Assembly: GCA_018266915.1 (NCBI GenBank)
Contig: JAFDZM010000050.1
Coordinates: forward strand, 34,485-98,484
Length of the DNA: 64,000 nucleotides
Reading direction: 5' to 3'
DNA from: Bacteroidota bacterium
Lineage (GTDB): Bacteria; Bacteroidota; Bacteroidia; Sphingobacteriales; Sphingobacteriaceae
The notes below the pieces were generated by a model. The model did not search any database. It saw only the letters and a list, made by a program, of their open reading frames with translations, and was not told the DNA's origin. Position 1 is the first letter of the stretch. Each line of letters starts with the position of its first letter. Position numbers and translations under genes: made by a program. Shown here piece by piece: positions 62,098 through 64,000 of this stretch.

Positions 62098-62226
62098 GAA
62101 CGTGTCCGGCAATTCGGAGGTTGTCTTCTTCGTATTCGTGAGCAATGCTCGAATCGAATATTTGACTTTGGTGGACCGGAATTAAAAATATACCCTCAAT
62201 TGGGGGTTGGTTAAGTTGATTAATGC

Positions 62227-62252
62227 AGCGCTTCCCGTGGTACGGAAGCGCT
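62227..62252 (+). terminator. Terminator after the PUL 2 operon
   Basis: AGCGCTTCC and GGAAGCGCT form nine perfect pairs around an 8-base loop, followed by TTTTAATT. It ends the plus-strand enzyme operon, 130 bases after the DUF1593 stop. Confidence 0.85.
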
Positions 62253-62290
62253 TTTTAATTAACACCACTGCCTTATCTACGATATACAAG

Positions 62291-62728
62291 TCATTGAGTT
62301 GACTCTTCCTGTTCCAGCATTATCAATCTGTAAGTATTCGCTGCAGCTTCAGGCAACGGTTTAGCTATTTTCCTGCTTTTGATATCAAACCATACGATGT
62401 CAACCGTTAATTGCGCCTTCTTTTTTTTGTGCTCATCGACAAATTCGTGTACCAGCGTCCATTTCGAACCGTCGACGTTAACTTCCTTAATTCTGAGATG
62501 AATATGAACGGTGTCAGTGTATTTAATTTCTCTGAAAAACACACACTCCTCGCGCATTAAAATGGGTGCAAAATGCTGTTCTTCCATAACTTTTAAGGTC
62601 AAACCATAACGACTAAGCATTTCCATGCGATGTTGTGAAGCTAAATCATAATAGCTGCTATGTCTTAAATGAAAGTTAGGGTCCAGGTCTGACCAGCGTA
62701 AATTTACCTTGTGTGGTGTCGAGAACAT
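62291..62728 (-). CDS. Acyl-CoA thioesterase, 4HBT hot-dog family
   Basis: This is a 145-residue single hot-dog domain. It opens with FSTPHKVNLRWSDLDPNFHLRHSSYYD, read as two segments, where the aspartate of WSDLDPNFH is the usual catalytic position of the 4HBT/YbgC group; EEVFF-like and VHIHLRIKEVN strands follow. It hydrolyses acyl-CoA thioesters, though the preferred acyl group is unknown. It faces the PUL 2 operon from the right and has no functional link to it. Its leader holds no clear promoter that I can name. Confidence 0.82.
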   Translation of the reverse strand: MFSTPHKVNLRWSDLDPNFHLRHSSYYDLASQHRMEMLSRYGLTLKVMEEQHFAPILMREECVFFREIKYTDTVHIHLRIKEVNVDGSKWTLVHEFVDEHKKKKAQLTVDIVWFDIKSRKIAKPLPEAAANTYRLIMLEQEESTQ

Positions 62729-62924
62729 TATTTAATAATATGATTAACTTTTAAATCGGATCTTTTTGCTACTAAATTATAAATTCTTAACCTGCTCCTG
62801 AACATCCATTCTCTAAATGACGAAACTACTAGTCCGCAATAATTAAATAACACAACGTGTAATAAAGTTGTCATTTCTTGTTTTTGACATTTGCCAACTT
62901 CGATGCCCGACAAATCAGAACGTT

Positions 62925-63245
62925 ATGGATAAAGCAACTGTACAGCGGTCCAGGATGTCCGGTATCATCCCATCAAGAGACCAGCTACTTACCCAAGGAG
63001 ACCTGGTAGATTTCAAGGAAGATATGCTGCTGGAATTGAAGCGTATCATGAAAGAGTTGATGACTGGTCAACCCGGAAAAAAATGGCTCAAATCAGCCGA
63101 GGTAAAAAAGCTACTCGGCATTTCACACGGCTTCCTGCAATCGTTAAGAGATAGCGGCGTCCTGCCGTTTACGAAAATAGGCGGCTCTATCTATTATGAT
63201 TATGAGGACATCACCTTTATGATGTCCGTCAACAAAAGCGCCTGA
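62925..63245 (+). CDS. Helix-turn-helix protein, excisionase-like, of the island transfer end
   Basis: From the ATG at 62925 (MDKATVQRSR) the 106-residue protein has a variable N-terminal helix and then a MerR-like HTH_17 domain: KKWLKSAEVKKLLGIS, GFLQSLRDSGVLPFTKIGGSIYY, and DIT at the end. Proteins of this size and pattern are common next to the transfer genes of Bacteroidota conjugative transposons, where some act as excision or regulatory factors. The longer frame from 62868 adds 19 residues of no conservation. The DUF3876 gene follows after 54 bases. Confidence 0.8.
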   Translation: MDKATVQRSRMSGIIPSRDQLLTQGDLVDFKEDMLLELKRIMKELMTGQPGKKWLKSAEVKKLLGISHGFLQSLRDSGVLPFTKIGGSIYYDYEDITFMMSVNKSA

Positions 63246-63299
63246 AATCATGACACCGGCCAGGCCTGTACTTAACAGGCCGGCATTAAAATCAAAATT

Positions 63300-63629
63300 A
63301 TGCTGGTCAAACGTAAAGCGAAACGCATACCTGCGGGGCGCAGGTATGTTCCCGAGCCGGAACTAATCCTTCAGCAGGGTTTCGGTACGGAAATGCCGCC
63401 GCAAAAAGTCTTGGTCGAAATTTATTTCGATCAAAAGGGATTTACCGGGCAGGCCGCCCTGTTCTATGATTTTTATGAAAGATCCCAATGGTGCAGCCCT
63501 AGGGGGACGCCATACCGCAACTGGAAACTGCTGGCCGGAGAATGGATATTTAACTACGAACAGGAACAGAAACTGCGGAAACGCCTGCGGGAGAATATGA
63601 TTGCAGGACTCCTGCGGCATTCTGTTTAG
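63300..63629 (+). CDS. DUF3876 domain protein (conjugative element)
   Basis: This 109-residue soluble protein of unknown function has a basic N-terminus (VKRKAKRIPAGRRYVPEPE), then a core with FYDFYERSQWCSPRGTPYRNWKLLAGEW split in two parts and a charged helix at the end. As I recall, proteins of this family stand between an HTH gene and traA in Bacteroidota conjugative elements, which is exactly the position here. No enzymatic motif is visible. It is 48 bases before the ParA start. Confidence 0.7.
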   Translation: MLVKRKAKRIPAGRRYVPEPELILQQGFGTEMPPQKVLVEIYFDQKGFTGQAALFYDFYERSQWCSPRGTPYRNWKLLAGEWIFNYEQEQKLRKRLRENMIAGLLRHSV

Positions 63630-63677
63630 CTATCATTCTATAATTATAATCATCAACGATTCTATAAATCTAACAGC

Positions 63678-63983
63678 ATGGCAAAGATCATCACTATAGC
63701 CCACCAGAAAGGTGGCGTAGGCAAAAGCACATTAGCGATCAACCTGGCTTTATGTTTCCAGGGTCAGTTGTCGGTGGCGCTCGTCGATACCGACCTTCAG
63801 GGAAGTTTATATCATATGCGGTCGGACTTTCCGGACCTGACAATCATAGGCGTCGATAAATTCTCAGATATTCAGAAACTGGCGTTTGACCTGGTTATTG
63901 TCGATACCCCGCCGTATCTGTCCAACCGGTTACCGGAGTTGTTCCGTCATCCTATGTTTGCATATAGGATAAAAACAATGTGA
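63678..63983 (+). pseudogene. ParA/TraA-like ATPase, broken after about 90 residues
   Basis: The N-terminal part is a good MinD/ParA ATPase: deviant Walker A HQKGGVGKST at about residues 9-18, ALVDTDLQGSL as Walker A', and VIVDTPPYLSN as Walker B. Family members have more than 200 residues and continue, after LPELF, with a switch and helix region. Here the frame goes to RHPMFAYRIKTM and stops. All three forward frames soon diverge from the family up to the window end at 64000, so this is a junction and not a simple frameshift, although only 50 or so bases are available. An imperfect inverted repeat (63949-63955 with 63964-63970) sits at the break. Confidence 0.7.
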
Positions 63984-64000
63984 GTTAAGAGTAGATTTAA

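Larger units (their letters stand above)
16063..64000 (+). mobile_element. tRNA-Pro-associated genomic island, probable ICE remnant carrying two PULs
   Basis: The left end is a tRNA gene followed by a tyrosine integrase and a nuclease gene. The right part holds an HTH excisionase-like gene, a DUF3876 gene and a ParA/TraA-type gene, which in Bacteroidota conjugative transposons open the transfer region. The cargo between them is two polysaccharide utilisation loci. The ParA gene is broken and no relaxase, coupling protein or Tra pore gene is inside the window, so mobility today is doubtful. The right attachment site, a copy of the tRNA 3' end, was not seen before base 64000; the end coordinate is therefore only the window edge. 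Confidence 0.55.

Noticed and set aside
18850..62110. GCCGGACAC at 18850-18858 and its inverse at 62102-62110 as inverted ends of the PUL cargo
   Set aside because: Nine bases is within chance for this length and the flanks do not match.
62728..62913. 61-codon minus-strand open frame before the thioesterase gene
   Set aside because: It is short, of low-complexity basic and hydrophobic composition, and has no family pattern; it most likely is leader sequence.
1..64000. CRISPR arrays, rRNA genes, complete insertion sequences and plasmid-type origins
   Set aside because: I looked for regular spaced repeats, rRNA-like sequence, transposase motifs and iteron clusters and saw none.

Overview
The window looks like a chromosome segment of a soil or plant-associated member of the Bacteroidota, most likely Sphingobacteriaceae and perhaps Mucilaginibacter-like. 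The support is gene content: SusC/SusD pairs, DUF4249, DUF4175 and DUF1593 proteins, FecI/FecR-type signalling, a Nudix-type sugar regulator and a Bacteroidota-type tyrosine integrase. Perfect TAnnTTTG -7 boxes stand before the tRNA and the MarR gene, and Shine-Dalgarno sites are weak. The genus is inference from gene content, not a search result.

Left part (1-16136) is ordinary chromosome. It holds a cut small membrane protein, an ABC-F ATPase with an overlapping epimerase-like gene, a pirin, an MlaE-MlaF-MlaD lipid transport operon, a glutathione peroxidase, a minus-strand DUF4175 / HATPase / YbeY cluster, a MarR regulator with an MFS exporter, an orphan DUF4249 lipoprotein, an FMN-dependent alpha-hydroxy-acid dehydrogenase, a membrane PAS protein and a tRNA-Pro(GGG).

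From the 3' end of that tRNA the window looks like a genomic island, probably a decayed integrative conjugative element. A tyrosine integrase faces away from the tRNA and overlaps a YhcG/DUF1016 nuclease gene. At the far right lie an excisionase-like HTH protein, a DUF3876 protein and a ParA/TraA gene that loses its family sequence after about 90 residues. Between these ends sit two glycan utilisation loci (PULs).

PUL 1 (19.0-33.6 kb) is for fructans. It has a sugar-H+ symporter, a fructokinase, a canonical GH32, an ECF sigma factor, FecR, a SusC with a signalling (STN) domain, SusD, a beta-helix lipoprotein that resembles GH91 inulin fructotransferases, and a large GH32-like protein with altered catalytic motifs. 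The symporter and fecR genes share one promoter block (GTTATC-N14-CGTATTACCCATAAC). This suggests a sigma/anti-sigma regulon in which SusC sensing fructan switches on both uptake and catabolism.

PUL 2 (33.7-62.1 kb) targets a more complex, acetylated beta-linked heteropolysaccharide. It has a TetR regulator, SusD and SusC on the minus strand, a Nudix/winged-helix (NrtR-type) regulator, and a long plus-strand run: SDR, small secreted protein, GH3, GH3, GH2, GH43, GH2, GH106-like, GH5, SGNH acetylesterase and a nucleoside-hydrolase-like DUF1593 protein. Palindromes of the form CGTCA-N3-TGACG lie in front of susC, between the regulator and the SDR gene, and before the small secreted protein. At two promoters they are paired at exactly 39 bp, which ties the locus into one regulon.

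The strongest items for follow-up are the paired operator system of PUL 2, the duplicated ECF-type promoter of PUL 1, the GH91-like and motif-altered GH32-like enzymes, two perfect 29-nt palindromes in and behind the island nuclease gene, and the island's tRNA end and broken right end.
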